The translations under genes were made by a program, and so were the position numbers. From contig CALMID010000248.1 in NCBI GenBank assembly GCA_937863915.1, positions 1 to 8,432 of the forward strand: DNA of 8,432 nt, given 5' to 3'. The stretch is from an uncultured Pseudomonas sp. GTDB lineage: Bacteria > Pseudomonadota > Gammaproteobacteria > Pseudomonadales > Pseudomonadaceae. Of this stretch, positions 1 to 6,591 are shown in pieces. The notes beneath the pieces are model-generated. The model saw only the letters and a list, made by a program, of their open reading frames with translations. It had not been told where the DNA came from and searched no databases. Numbering within the stretch: position 1 is the stretch's first letter; each line of letters starts with the position of its first letter.

Positions 1-1474
1 TGGCCTTGACCAGCTGCGGACCATCGCCACGCTGGTGCATCTCGGCAACGAAGCGCTTGTCGATCTTCAGCAGGGTGATCGGCAGACTGGACAGGTGCAC
101 GAAAGACGAGAACCCGGTGCCGAAGTCGTCCAGGGAGAAGCGCACGCCCAGTTCGCTGAGCGCATCCATGGTCAGGCGCACCTGATCGCTGCGGCGCATC
201 ACTGCGGTTTCGGTCAGCTCGAACTCCAGCCAGTGCCCGTCCACGCCACGCTCGTCGATCAGGCGCTGCAGGGTCGGTAGCAACTGACTGTCCTGGAACT
301 GGCGGAACGACAGGTTCACCGCCATGTGCAGGTCCGGCAGGCCGCGACCACGCAGCCACTGCATGTCGCGCAGGGCACGGCTGATCACCCAGTAGCCGAG
401 CGGCACGATCAGCCCGCTTTCTTCGGCCAGCGGCACGAATTCGTTGGGCGTGAGCAGCCCGCGCTCGCGGTGATTCCAGCGCACCAGCGCCTCCAGCCCG
501 ACGATCTCGCCGGTCTTGAGGCTCAGCCGCGGCTGGTAGTGCAGTTCCAGCTCGTCGCGACGCAGGGCGCGGCGCAATTCGCTTTCCAGATCGGCCAGGC
601 AGCGCGCACTGCGGTTGATGCGTTCGTCGTAGACATGGAAGGTGCAGCCCTGCTGGCTCTTGGCCTGCTGCATGGCGATGTGCGCGTGCCACAGCAGCGG
701 ATCGGCATCATCACCCGCTCGGGCATGGGCCAGGCCCAGGCTGCAACCAAGCAGCAGGCTTTCGCCATCCACCCAGTAGGGCTCGGCCAGCACTTCGGTG
801 ATGCGCTCGGCCAGTTTTTCCGCGCGCGAACTGTCGCGACGGGTATCCAGCAGCAGGGCGAATTCGTCGCTGCCCAGGCGCGCCAGCATATCGCCACCCT
901 CCAGCTGGCCACGCAGACGCGCCACCACCTGCAGGATCAGGCGATCGCCGCCCTGATGACCGAGGGCATCGTTGACGTGCTTGAAGTTGTCCAGATCGAG
1001 ATGGCCGAGGGCCAGGCCGTGACCGGCGAATTCAGCCAGGCGCGCGGCCAGCAGGGTCTGGAAACCCTGGCGGTTGGCGATGCCGGTCAATGCATCCTGT
1101 TCGGCCAGGCGCTGCACGGCGCCCTGCAGGGCAGCGTAGTCGGTGGCATGACGCAGGGTACGGCGCAGCATGGCCGGGCTCAGCTCGGCGCGGCTGAGCC
1201 AGTCGCTGACACCTTCGGGGCGTTGTTCGGGTTCGTCGTCCAGCAGCAGGATCAGCGGGAAGGGGCAGCAGCCCGGCGCCGGCAGACAGCCAGGCGTGGC
1301 CAGCACCAGCGTGCCGGGCTGTTCATCGAACAGGCCGCTGGCGGCGGACCAGGAGGGCGCGGTGATCAGGGCTGCAGCGGTGTCCAGCTGCTCCAGACGC
1401 TCACGCAGCAGCTCGGCCCAGACGGGCGAATCTGCCAGCAACAACAAGCGCATGGGTTCGACAAACGCGCGCAA
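1..1474 (-). CDS. GGDEF-EAL cyclic-di-GMP phosphodiesterase (C-terminus cut off by window edge)
   Basis: This open minus-strand frame gives about 491 residues before the left edge. Residues 1-110 form a variable N-terminal region with no membrane segment that I can see. The GGDEF domain spans about 120-285: DLDNFKHVNDALGH lies near 161-174 and the signature reads GSDEF (201-205). The I-site position five residues before it reads EGGD instead of RxxD, so product inhibition through that site is unlikely. The EAL domain starts near 300 and keeps EAL (328-330), N387 in NLS, E419 in ELTET, D449/D450 in DDFGTG and K470, so phosphodiesterase activity is expected. Diguanylate cyclase activity is uncertain given the altered signature. 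The TTG start is chosen because GGGGAGG lies 4 nt upstream of it; the ATG seven codons later (1453) has no ribosome-binding site. Order beside rep matches P. aeruginosa PA5295 (ProE, a c-di-GMP phosphodiesterase), an assignment made from memory. Confidence 0.93.
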   Translation of the reverse strand, partial: MRAFVEPMRLLLLADSPVWAELLRERLEQLDTAAALITAPSWSAASGLFDEQPGTLVLATPGCLPAPGCCPFPLILLLDDEPEQRPEGVSDWLSRAELSPAMLRRTLRHATDYAALQGAVQRLAEQDALTGIANRQGFQTLLAARLAEFAGHGLALGHLDLDNFKHVNDALGHQGGDRLILQVVARLRGQLEGGDMLARLGSDEFALLLDTRRDSSRAEKLAERITEVLAEPYWVDGESLLLGCSLGLAHARAGDDADPLLWHAHIAMQQAKSQQGCTFHVYDERINRSARCLADLESELRRALRRDELELHYQPRLSLKTGEIVGLEALVRWNHRERGLLTPNEFVPLAEESGLIVPLGYWVISRALRDMQWLRGRGLPDLHMAVNLSFRQFQDSQLLPTLQRLIDERGVDGHWLEFELTETAVMRRSDQVRLTMDALSELGVRFSLDDFGTGFSSFVHLSSLPITLLKIDKRFVAEMHQRGDGPQLVKA

Positions 1475-1478
1475 ATGA

Positions 1479-1485
1479 CCTCCCC
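1479..1485 (-). promoter_or_regulatory. Shine-Dalgarno that selects a TTG start for the GGDEF-EAL gene
   Basis: The minus strand reads GGGGAGG, then TCAT, then TTG. The spacing is slightly short, but it is the only good ribosome-binding site near the 5' end of the frame. It favours the TTG at 1474 over the ATG at 1453. Confidence 0.6.
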
Positions 1486-1533
1486 GGTCAACCTCTACAC
1501 GGCATCGAGCCGCGACTGCTAAAGCCCTCCAGG

Positions 1534-1539
1534 CGTTAT
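1534..1539 (-). promoter_or_regulatory. Possible -10 element of the GGDEF-EAL gene
   Basis: The minus strand carries TATAAC, five of six matches to TATAAT, about 60 nt before the proposed start codon. No convincing -35 hexamer lies 16-18 nt upstream. This is a weak call from sequence alone. Confidence 0.25.
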
Positions 1540-1642
1540 ACGTGCACTTATCCCTGTGGGTCCTGCCTGACACGTCGCCGACTCTGCAGCCCGCGACTCC
1601 GTCAGACAATGACCGATCGTGGGCTAAGGGTACCGATTTATT

Positions 1643-1686
1643 GTGACTTGCCAAGCCAAGTGCATCGCACTCTGCATTTGGTCACA
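1643..1686. repeat. Nested short dyads in the divergent spacer
   Basis: TGTGAC (1643-1648) and GTCACA (1681-1686) are perfect inverted arms. Between them lie ACTTG/CAAGT (1646-1650 and 1657-1661) and AGTGC-ATC-GCACT (1659-1671). The stretch sits between the GGDEF-EAL gene and rep. It could hold an operator, but the arm spacing fits no regulator that I recognise. The rest of the spacer shows only the candidate promoters listed separately. Confidence 0.3.
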
Positions 1687-1720
1687 TCCACAGTAATGCG
1701 CCGGCACAGCTCGCCAGCCC

Positions 1721-1729
1721 TGCTAAAAT
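1721..1729 (+). promoter_or_regulatory. Extended -10 promoter candidate for rep
   Basis: TGCTAAAAT fits the extended -10 form TGnTATAAT with one mismatch. It would start transcription near 1736, roughly 23 nt before the rep ATG. The -35 region around 1701-1706 is poor, which is compatible with an extended -10 promoter. No strong Shine-Dalgarno lies in the short leader. Confidence 0.45.
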
Positions 1730-1758
1730 GCCGCTCCGTTTCCTTGCAGCCCATGCCC

Positions 1759-3768
1759 ATGTCCCGTCTCAACCCCCGCCAGCAGGAAGCTGTGAACTAC
1801 ATCGGCGGCCCCATGCTGGTGCTCGCCGGCGCCGGCTCCGGCAAGACCAGCGTGATCACCCGCAAGATCGCCTACCTGATCCAGCAGTGCGGCATCCGGG
1901 CGCAGAACATCGTCGCGGTGACCTTCACCAACAAGGCCGCGCGGGAGATGAAGGAACGCGTCAGCAGCCTGCTGCGGGGCAGCGAGGGCAAGGGGCTGAC
2001 GGTGTCGACCTTCCACAACCTGGGTCTGAACATCATCCGCAAGGAGCATGCGCGCCTCGGCTACAAGCCGGGCTTCTCGATCTTCGACGAGGGCGATATC
2101 AAATCGCTGCTCACCGACATCATGCAGAAGGAATATTCCGGCGATGACGGCGTGGACGAGATCAAGAACTACATCGGCAGCTGGAAGAACGACCTGATCC
2201 TCCCCGACGAGGCGCTGGCCAAGGCACGCAACCCCAAGGAACAGACCGCCGCCATCGTCTACCTGCACTACCAGCGCACGCTCAAGGCGTACAACGCGGT
2301 GGATTTCGACGACCTGATCCTGCTGCCGGTAAAACTCTTTCAGGAGCACCCGGACATCCTGGAAAAATGGCAGTTCCGCGTGCGCTACATGCTGGTCGAC
2401 GAATACCAGGACACCAACGCCAGCCAGTACCTGCTGGTGAAGATGCTGGTGCAGGACCGCGCCCAGTTCACCGTGGTCGGCGACGACGACCAGTCGATCT
2501 ACGCCTGGCGCGGCGCGCGGCCGGAAAACCTGATGCAACTGAAGGAAGACTTCCCCTCGCTCAAGGTGGTGATGCTGGAGCAGAACTACCGCTCCACCAG
2601 CCGCATCCTCAAGTGCGCCAACGTGCTGATCGCCAACAACCCGCACGTGTTCGAGAAGCAGCTGTGGTCGGAGATGGGCCACGGCGACCCGATCCGCGTC
2701 ATCCGCTGCCGCAACGAGGAAGCCGAGGCCGAGCGCATCGCCCTGGAAATCCTCACCTTGCACCTGCGCACCCAGCGCCCGTACAGCGAGTTCGCCATCC
2801 TCTACCGGGGCAACTACCAGGCCAAGCTGATGGAGCTGAAACTGCAGCACCACCAGATTCCCTATCGCCTAAGTGGCGGCACCAGCTTCTTCGCCCGTCA
2901 GGAAGTGAAGGACCTGATGAGCTACTTCCGCCTGCTGGTCAACCCGGACGACGACAACGCCTTCCTCCGCGTGATCAACGTGCCGCGCCGGGAGATCGGC
3001 TCGACCACCCTGGAAAAACTCGGCAACTACGCCACCGAACGCAAGATCAGCATGTACGCGGCCTGCGACGAGCTGGGCCTGTCCGAGCATCTGGACAACC
3101 GCTATACCGAGCGCCTGTCGCGCTTCAAGCGCTACATGGACAACCTGCGCCAGCAGTGCGCGCAGAACGACCCGATCGCCGCGCTGCGCAGCATGGTGAT
3201 GGACATCGACTACGAGAACTGGATCCGCACCAACAGCTCCAGCGACAAGGCCGCGGACTTCCGCATGGGCAACGTCTGGTTCCTCATCGACGCGCTGAAG
3301 AACACCCTGGAGAAGGACGAAGACGGCGGCATGACCGTCGAGGAAGCCATCGGCAAGCTGGTGCTGCGCGACATGCTGGAACGCCAGCAGGAGGAAGAGG
3401 ACGGCGCCGAAGGCGTGCAGATGATGACCCTGCATGCCAGCAAGGGCCTGGAGTTCCCCTACGTGTTCATCATGGGCATGGAGGAAGAAATCCTCCCGCA
3501 CCGCTCCAGCATCGAGGCCGACACGGTCGAGGAAGAGCGCCGCCTGGCCTATGTGGGCATCACCCGCGCGCGGCAGAATCTGGCCATCACCTTCGCCGCC
3601 AAGCGCAAGCAATATGGCGAGATCATCGAGTGCACGCCGAGTCGCTTCCTCGACGAACTGCCGCCCGAAGACCTGCAGTGGGAAAACCTCGAGGACGCCC
3701 CGCAGGAGGTCAAGGCCGCCACCGGCAAGTCGGCGCTGGCCGATATCCGCGCGATGCTGAAAAAGTAG
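1759..3768 (+). CDS. rep: ATP-dependent 3'-5' DNA helicase Rep (superfamily 1, UvrD/Rep family)
   Basis: The product is 669 residues, close to E. coli Rep (about 673). Rep is an SF1A helicase that uses ATP to unwind DNA 3'-5' and helps replication forks pass bound proteins. All helicase motifs are present: Q-motif LNPRQQEAV (4-12), Walker A AGAGSGKT (23-30, K29), Walker B VDEYQDTN (213-220), motif III GDDDQSIYAWRGA (241-253), motif IV EQNYRS (274-279), motif V TLHASKGLEFPYVF (557-570) and motif VI RRLAYVGITRAR (594-605). The 2A/2B domains fill the gaps between them. The frame is open upstream to 1609, giving 50 extra residues with no family resemblance. The start at 1759 (MSRLNPRQQ) aligns with E. 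coli MRLNPGQQ; ATG 1753 would add two residues. It is divergent from the c-di-GMP gene and convergent with the cytochrome gene. Confidence 0.97.
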   Translation: MSRLNPRQQEAVNYIGGPMLVLAGAGSGKTSVITRKIAYLIQQCGIRAQNIVAVTFTNKAAREMKERVSSLLRGSEGKGLTVSTFHNLGLNIIRKEHARLGYKPGFSIFDEGDIKSLLTDIMQKEYSGDDGVDEIKNYIGSWKNDLILPDEALAKARNPKEQTAAIVYLHYQRTLKAYNAVDFDDLILLPVKLFQEHPDILEKWQFRVRYMLVDEYQDTNASQYLLVKMLVQDRAQFTVVGDDDQSIYAWRGARPENLMQLKEDFPSLKVVMLEQNYRSTSRILKCANVLIANNPHVFEKQLWSEMGHGDPIRVIRCRNEEAEAERIALEILTLHLRTQRPYSEFAILYRGNYQAKLMELKLQHHQIPYRLSGGTSFFARQEVKDLMSYFRLLVNPDDDNAFLRVINVPRREIGSTTLEKLGNYATERKISMYAACDELGLSEHLDNRYTERLSRFKRYMDNLRQQCAQNDPIAALRSMVMDIDYENWIRTNSSSDKAADFRMGNVWFLIDALKNTLEKDEDGGMTVEEAIGKLVLRDMLERQQEEEDGAEGVQMMTLHASKGLEFPYVFIMGMEEEILPHRSSIEADTVEEERRLAYVGITRARQNLAITFAAKRKQYGEIIECTPSRFLDELPPEDLQWENLEDAPQEVKAATGKSALADIRAMLKK

Positions 3769-3793
3769 CCGGCACAGGAAATGTACCGGCCAC

Positions 3794-3820
3794 AAAAAAG
3801 CCGCCCGTAGGCGGCTTTTT
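3794..3820. terminator. Bidirectional intrinsic terminator between rep and the cytochrome c5 gene
   Basis: GCCGCC (3800-3805), loop CGTA and GGCGGC (3810-3815) form a perfect 6-bp GC stem. It is flanked by A6 on the left and T5 on the right, so each strand has a U-tract after the hairpin. It lies 25 nt after the rep stop and 14 nt beyond the cytochrome stop, and can serve both converging genes. Confidence 0.92.
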
Positions 3821-3834
3821 AGCGAAGAGCGATC

Positions 3835-4260
3835 TTACAGACCGGACATCTTCTTGATGGCGCCCTTCAGCTCGTCGTCCGAGCAGGTGGCGCAGGTGCC
3901 TTTCGGCGGCATGGCATTGATACCGGCGATGGCCGATTTCAGCAGGCCGTCGACACCGCCCTTGGCATCGGCACGGGTTTTCCAGGCTGCCGCATCACCA
4001 ATTTTCGGAGCACCCAGCACGCCAGGCGTGTGGCAAGCGCCGCAGTGAGCAGCGATCACGTCGTCCGGAGACTTCGCACCACCGCCAGCGGCCGCGGCAA
4101 CGGCGCCAACGCCCTTGCACTCCTGGCCCTGCACGCAGACTTCGCCAACCGGCTTCAGACGCTCGGCAATAATCGCCGCATCGTTATCGGCCTGGGCGCT
4201 AACAGCCCACAGGGCCAACACGGCAGCATTGGCTGCCAGCATTTTTTTAATCAGGTTCAC
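3835..4260 (-). CDS. cycB: Periplasmic cytochrome c5 (class I c-type cytochrome)
   Basis: This is a small exported electron-transfer haem protein of 141 residues. Residues 1-24 form a Sec signal peptide: basic NLIKK, a hydrophobic core and a probable AQA cleavage site before D25. The haem attachment motif CGACH is at 73-77 (C73, C76, H77 axial ligand). M117 in NAMPPKG is the likely sixth ligand, and C123/C126 form the CxxC pair typical of the cytochrome c5 family. C42 and C48 form a second cysteine pair before an Ala/Gly-rich linker (52-62). The GTG start is chosen because GAGG precedes it by 8 nt and the signal peptide begins directly. An ATG 13 codons upstream (4299) would spoil the signal peptide N-region. 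Order next to pauR matches PA5300 (cycB) as remembered. The exact redox partner is not evident. Confidence 0.93.
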   Translation of the reverse strand: MNLIKKMLAANAAVLALWAVSAQADNDAAIIAERLKPVGEVCVQGQECKGVGAVAAAAGGGAKSPDDVIAAHCGACHTPGVLGAPKIGDAAAWKTRADAKGGVDGLLKSAIAGINAMPPKGTCATCSDDELKGAIKKMSGL

Positions 4261-4286
4261 GCTTACACCCTCATCGTGGCTGGTCA

Positions 4287-4317
4287 CGCCCGCGACCACG
4301 GGTCTCGCGAGCGGGCG
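4287..4317. repeat. GC-rich dyad in the cytochrome c5 leader
   Basis: CGCCCGC (4287-4293) and GCGGGCG (4311-4317) are perfect 7-bp arms. Inside them GACC-ACG-GGTC (4294-4304) forms a second small dyad. The structure overlaps the predicted transcription start and 5' leader of the cytochrome gene. It could be a leader stem-loop or an operator. Confidence 0.35.
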
Positions 4318-4319
4318 TC

Positions 4320-4325
4320 AGTATA
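4320..4325 (-). promoter_or_regulatory. -10 element for the cytochrome c5 gene
   Basis: The minus strand reads GCTATACTGACG, containing TATACT (five of six matches) preceded by C as in sigma-S-favoured promoters. The predicted start near 4313 gives a leader of about 53 nt. The -35 position (TTTCGG) is weak. Confidence 0.45.
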
Positions 4326-4330
4326 GCGGC

Positions 4331-4372
4331 AAGCCTGCGGCACCGAAATAACCCAAGGTGTCGCAGGGGCTT
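4331..4372. repeat. Long imperfect stem-loop between pauR and the cytochrome gene
   Basis: AAG-CCTGCG-CACC (4331-4344) pairs with GGTG-CGCAGG-CTT (4357-4372), with one mismatch and a two-base bulge, around a 12-nt loop. It starts 20 nt after the pauR stop. No T-tract follows on either strand, so it is not a standard intrinsic terminator. It may stabilise the pauR 3' end, and it also covers the -35 region of the cytochrome promoter. Confidence 0.45.
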
Positions 4373-4391
4373 AGACCATTGAATCTGCAGC

Positions 4392-4940
4392 TTAGAAGTT
4401 CGCCGGTGTGGTGGCGCTGATCAGTCGCGCCGGCTTGTCACCCGGATTGCGGAAGCGATGCGGCTTGCTGCTGTCGAAGTAGTAGCTGTCGCCGGGCTCC
4501 AGAAGAAACACCTCGCTGCCAACGGTCAGCTCCAAGATGCCCTCGATCAACATGCCGGCTTCCTCACCCTCGTGACTGTACATGTCTTCACCGGTATCGG
4601 CGCCCGGCGGGTAGGTTTCGTCGAGGAAGGCGATGGCCCGGTTGGGATAGGCTTTGCCTACCAGCTTGAAGGCCACCTCGCCGCTGCTAATGCTGAACAG
4701 GTCGTCGGCCTTGTACACCACCTGCGTGCTGTTCTCTTCTTCCATATCGAGAGAAAAGAACTCCACCAGGGACATCGGGATGCCGGAAAGCACCTTTTTC
4801 AGCGAGCTGATCGAGGGGCTCACGCTGTTCTTCTCGATCATGGAGATGGTGCTGTTGGTCACGCCTGCCCGCTTGGCGAGCTCACGCTGAGAAAGACCTT
4901 TGAGTTTGCGAATGCCTTGCAAACGAACGCCGACGTCCAA
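4392..4940 (-). CDS. pauR: XRE-cupin transcriptional regulator, PauR/PuuR type
   Basis: The product is 182 residues with two domains. The N-terminal HTH_3/XRE DNA-binding domain (about 5-60) has its helix-turn-helix around LSQRELAKRAGVTNSTISMI (16-35). The C-terminal cupin_2 sensor domain (about 109-177) contains YSHEGEEAGMLIEG, with H123/E124/E127, and a second cupin motif ending at H161. The family includes E. coli PuuR and P. aeruginosa PauR (PA5301), a repressor of putrescine and cadaverine catabolism; length, sequence and position beside dadX and cycB support PauR. The start is TTG, selected by AAGGAGG 9 nt upstream. The in-frame ATG at 5036 would add 32 residues that look like spacer and have no ribosome-binding site. 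It lies 119 bp downstream of dadX on the same strand, and may have its own promoter there. Confidence 0.9.
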   Translation of the reverse strand: MDVGVRLQGIRKLKGLSQRELAKRAGVTNSTISMIEKNSVSPSISSLKKVLSGIPMSLVEFFSLDMEEENSTQVVYKADDLFSISSGEVAFKLVGKAYPNRAIAFLDETYPPGADTGEDMYSHEGEEAGMLIEGILELTVGSEVFLLEPGDSYYFDSSKPHRFRNPGDKPARLISATTPANF

Positions 4941-4949
4941 TGCGGGTGT

Positions 4950-4956
4950 CCTCCTT
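4950..4956 (-). promoter_or_regulatory. Strong Shine-Dalgarno fixing the TTG start of pauR
   Basis: The minus strand carries AAGGAGG followed by 9 nt and TTG GAC GTC. It is close to the ideal anti-16S sequence and settles the start of this gene at 4940. Confidence 0.8.
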
Positions 4957-4980
4957 AATGGGGAGCGGTTTGTTGTCGGC

Positions 4981-5041
4981 GTAGTTTGGCAACGGCGTTC
5001 AGAATTTACAACACTTTGTTTTCCCAAACGCCTCAAACGCC
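4981..5041. promoter_or_regulatory. pauR upstream region with tandem 8-bp repeats
   Basis: CAAACGCC occurs twice with a 9-bp period (5025-5032 and 5034-5041). The related inverted element GGCGTAGTTTGG lies at 4979-4990. An AT-rich stretch between them could carry a minus-strand promoter (TTGTAA, 17 nt, CAAACT), but both hexamers are weak. The arrangement could be an operator for PauR autoregulation. This is inference from position and repetition only. Confidence 0.3.
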
Positions 5042-5053
5042 CGTTTCACGGGC
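5039..5053 (-). terminator. Weak terminator-like hairpin after dadX
   Basis: GCCCGT-TTC-ACGGGC forms a perfect 6-bp stem with a 3-nt loop, beginning 7 nt past the dadX stop. On the minus strand it is followed by GTTTGA, a poor U-tract. It could terminate only part of the dadX transcripts, leaving some read-through into pauR. Confidence 0.45.
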
Positions 5054-5059
5054 CTGGGC

Positions 5060-6133
5060 TCATGAAGCCGGGTATTCCCGGGGCACACGCTTGAGGTTGC
5101 AGAAGATCTGGTAGGGAATGGTGTCGGCCTGTTGCGCCACCGTGCTGGCCAGCACCTGCCGCCCCCACAGCTCGACCCGGCTGCCCAGCCCGGCCTGCGG
5201 CAGATCGGTCAGATCCACCGTGAGCATGTCCATCGACACCCGGCCGATGATGCGCGTGAGCTGCCCATCCACCGCCACCGGCGTACCGGTCGGCGCATGC
5301 CGTGGATAGCCGTCGGCGTAGCCCATGGCGACCACGCCGACGCGGGTCGGGCGCTCGGCGACGAAGCGCGCGGCATAACCCACCGGCTCACCGGCCGGCA
5401 GTTCGCGCACGCTGATGACCCTGGACTCCAGGGTCATCACCGGCTGCAGCTGCGCGGCCAGCGGATGCTCCTCGGCAAAGGGCGTGGCGCCGTAGAGCAT
5501 GATGCCAGGCCGCACCCAGTCACTTGGAATCGAAGGCCAGCCAAGAATCGCCGGCGAGTTGCGCAGGCTGACCTCGGCCTGCAGCTCGCCACGCGCCGCC
5601 TGGAACACCGCCACCTGCTCGGCACTGCGCGGACAGTCCAGCTCGTCGGCACGGGCGAAGTGGCTCATCAGCACGATCTTGCCGACCTGTCCGCTGGCCA
5701 GCAGACGGCGGTAGGCCGCCTGGTATTCCGCCGGATGCAGACCGACCCGGTGCATGCCGGAGTCCATCTTCAGCCACAGGGTCAGCGGTGCTTTCAGAGA
5801 AGAGCGCTCAATGGCCTCGATCTGCCAGGTCGAATGCACCACGCACCACAGCTGGTGCTGCTCGATCAGCGCCAGCTCCGCCGCCTCGAAAAAGCCTTCG
5901 AGCAGCAGGATCGGCCCCTGCACGCCGGCCGCGCGCAGCTCCAGCGCCTCCTCGATACAAGCCACCGCATAGCCATCGGCCAGATCGGCCAGGGCCTCGG
6001 CGCAGCGCAGCGCACCATGGCCATAGGCATCAGCCTTGATCACCGCCAGCGCACGGGCGCCGGAAGCCTGGCGGGCCAGTTGGTAGTTGTGCCGCAGGGC
6101 GGCGAGGTCGATCAGGGCACGGGCGGGACGCAT
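5060..6133 (-). CDS. dadX: Catabolic alanine racemase DadX
   Basis: The product is 357 residues, the usual length of Pseudomonas DadX. It is a PLP-dependent fold-type III racemase interconverting L- and D-alanine, supplying D-alanine for DadA and for peptidoglycan. The PLP lysine is K33 in [11 protein letters not shown], and the second catalytic residue is Y253 in EPVGYAARF. The TIM-barrel (about 1-230) carries [10 protein letters not shown] and [10 protein letters not shown], and the C-terminal beta domain carries [11 protein letters not shown] and [14 protein letters not shown]. The start at 6133 ([10 protein letters not shown]) matches the family and has AGAAG 8 nt upstream. The frame is open 28 more codons to an ATG at 6217, but that stretch runs through a terminator hairpin and lacks a ribosome-binding site. 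It lies downstream of dadA and the RidA gene, separated from them by the terminator at 6155-6184. Confidence 0.97.
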   Translation of the reverse strand: MRPARALIDLAALRHNYQLARQASGARALAVIKADAYGHGALRCAEALADLADGYAVACIEEALELRAAGVQGPILLLEGFFEAAELALIEQHQLWCVVHSTWQIEAIERSSLKAPLTLWLKMDSGMHRVGLHPAEYQAAYRRLLASGQVGKIVLMSHFARADELDCPRSAEQVAVFQAARGELQAEVSLRNSPAILGWPSIPSDWVRPGIMLYGATPFAEEHPLAAQLQPVMTLESRVISVRELPAGEPVGYAARFVAERPTRVGVVAMGYADGYPRHAPTGTPVAVDGQLTRIIGRVSMDMLTVDLTDLPQAGLGSRVELWGRQVLASTVAQQADTIPYQIFCNLKRVPREYPAS

Positions 6134-6154
6134 GATGAGCACTTCTTGACGGTT

Positions 6155-6184
6155 AAAAAAAAGCCCGGCTAGCGCCGGGCAAAA
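6155..6184 (-). terminator. Intrinsic terminator between ridA and dadX
   Basis: GCCCGGC (6174-6180 complement) and GCCGGGC (6163-6169 complement) form a perfect 7-bp GC stem around loop GCTA. On the minus strand it is followed by T8 (6162-6155). On the plus strand only A residues follow, so it works for minus-strand transcripts. Its U-tract ends 21 nt before the dadX ATG, so transcripts from the dadA promoter must pass it to express dadX. Confidence 0.88.
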
Positions 6185-6187
6185 CAA

Positions 6188-6209
6188 GGGTGTGTTCTGC
6201 CAAACACCC
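6188..6209 (-). repeat. Second stem-loop just upstream of the ridA-dadX terminator
   Basis: The minus strand can pair GGGTGT with ACACCC around 10 nt, or in another register GTGTT with AACAC around TGGCAG. It ends 7 nt before the terminator stem, making a tandem hairpin pair in the ridA-dadX spacer. Confidence 0.4.
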
Positions 6210-6243
6210 ACCTGCATACTTCAAAGGGTCAGCACAGCCAGGT

Positions 6244-6591
6244 TCAGAGTGCAGCAATCACCGACATCTCCACCCGCACCTGCGCGTCATACAACTTGGC
6301 CTCAACGGTGGCGCGGGCCGGCGTGGCGCCCGGCACCACCCAGGCATCCCACTCGGCATTCATGCCGGCGTAATCGGCCATGTCCTTGAGGTAAATGGTC
6401 ACCGACAGGATCTTCGACTTGTCGGTGCCGGCCTCGGCCAGAAGGCGATCGATGCTGGCCAGGGTCTCGCGGGTCTGCTGCCGAATATCGCCGCGGTAGT
6501 CATCCGCCAGCTGGCCGGCCAGGTAGACCGTGCCGTTGTGGATGACGATTTCGCTGTAACGCGATTCAGTGTGCAGGCGCTGGATGGACAT
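6244..6591 (-). CDS. RidA/YjgF-family reactive imine deaminase homologue
   Basis: The product is 115 residues, one YjgF/YER057c/UK114 domain, which normally forms trimers with ligand sites at subunit interfaces. R93 in [11 protein letters not shown] matches the conserved arginine that binds the substrate carboxylate in RidA-type imine deaminases, and E108 in VRVEMS sits where the catalytic-site glutamate occurs. Other family landmarks are [10 protein letters not shown] (22-31), with the [14 protein letters not shown] helix after it. RidA proteins hydrolyse enamine/imine intermediates such as 2-iminopropanoate to pyruvate and ammonia. That imine is the direct product of DadA, so this protein probably speeds its release or protects PLP enzymes; this is inference from context. 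The ATG lies inside the dadA 3' end (26-nt overlap) with AAGGAG about 10 nt upstream, implying coupled translation. It corresponds by position to PA5303. Confidence 0.92.
   Translation of the reverse strand: MSIQRLHTESRYSEIVIHNGTVYLAGQLADDYRGDIRQQTRETLASIDRLLAEAGTDKSKILSVTIYLKDMADYAGMNAEWDAWVVPGATPARATVEAKLYDAQVRVEMSVIAAL

Noticed and set aside
326..1522. A 398-codon plus-strand frame opposite the GGDEF-EAL gene
   Set aside because: The minus strand encodes a clear GGDEF-EAL protein with catalytic motifs; the plus frame has no recognisable domain and is a high-GC shadow.
1643..1686. A Vfr/CRP site from TGTGA and TCACA half-sites
   Set aside because: The half-sites are more than 30 bp apart, whereas the family needs a 6-bp spacer.
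1609..1758. A 50-residue N-terminal extension of Rep
   Set aside because: The start at 1759 matches E. coli Rep, and the extension would begin upstream of the probable promoter.
6134..6217. A 28-codon in-frame N-terminal extension of dadX, or a leader peptide
   Set aside because: The frame is open through the terminator hairpin, but ATG 6217 lacks a ribosome-binding site and the start at 6133 gives the standard 357-residue protein with K33 and Y253 numbering.
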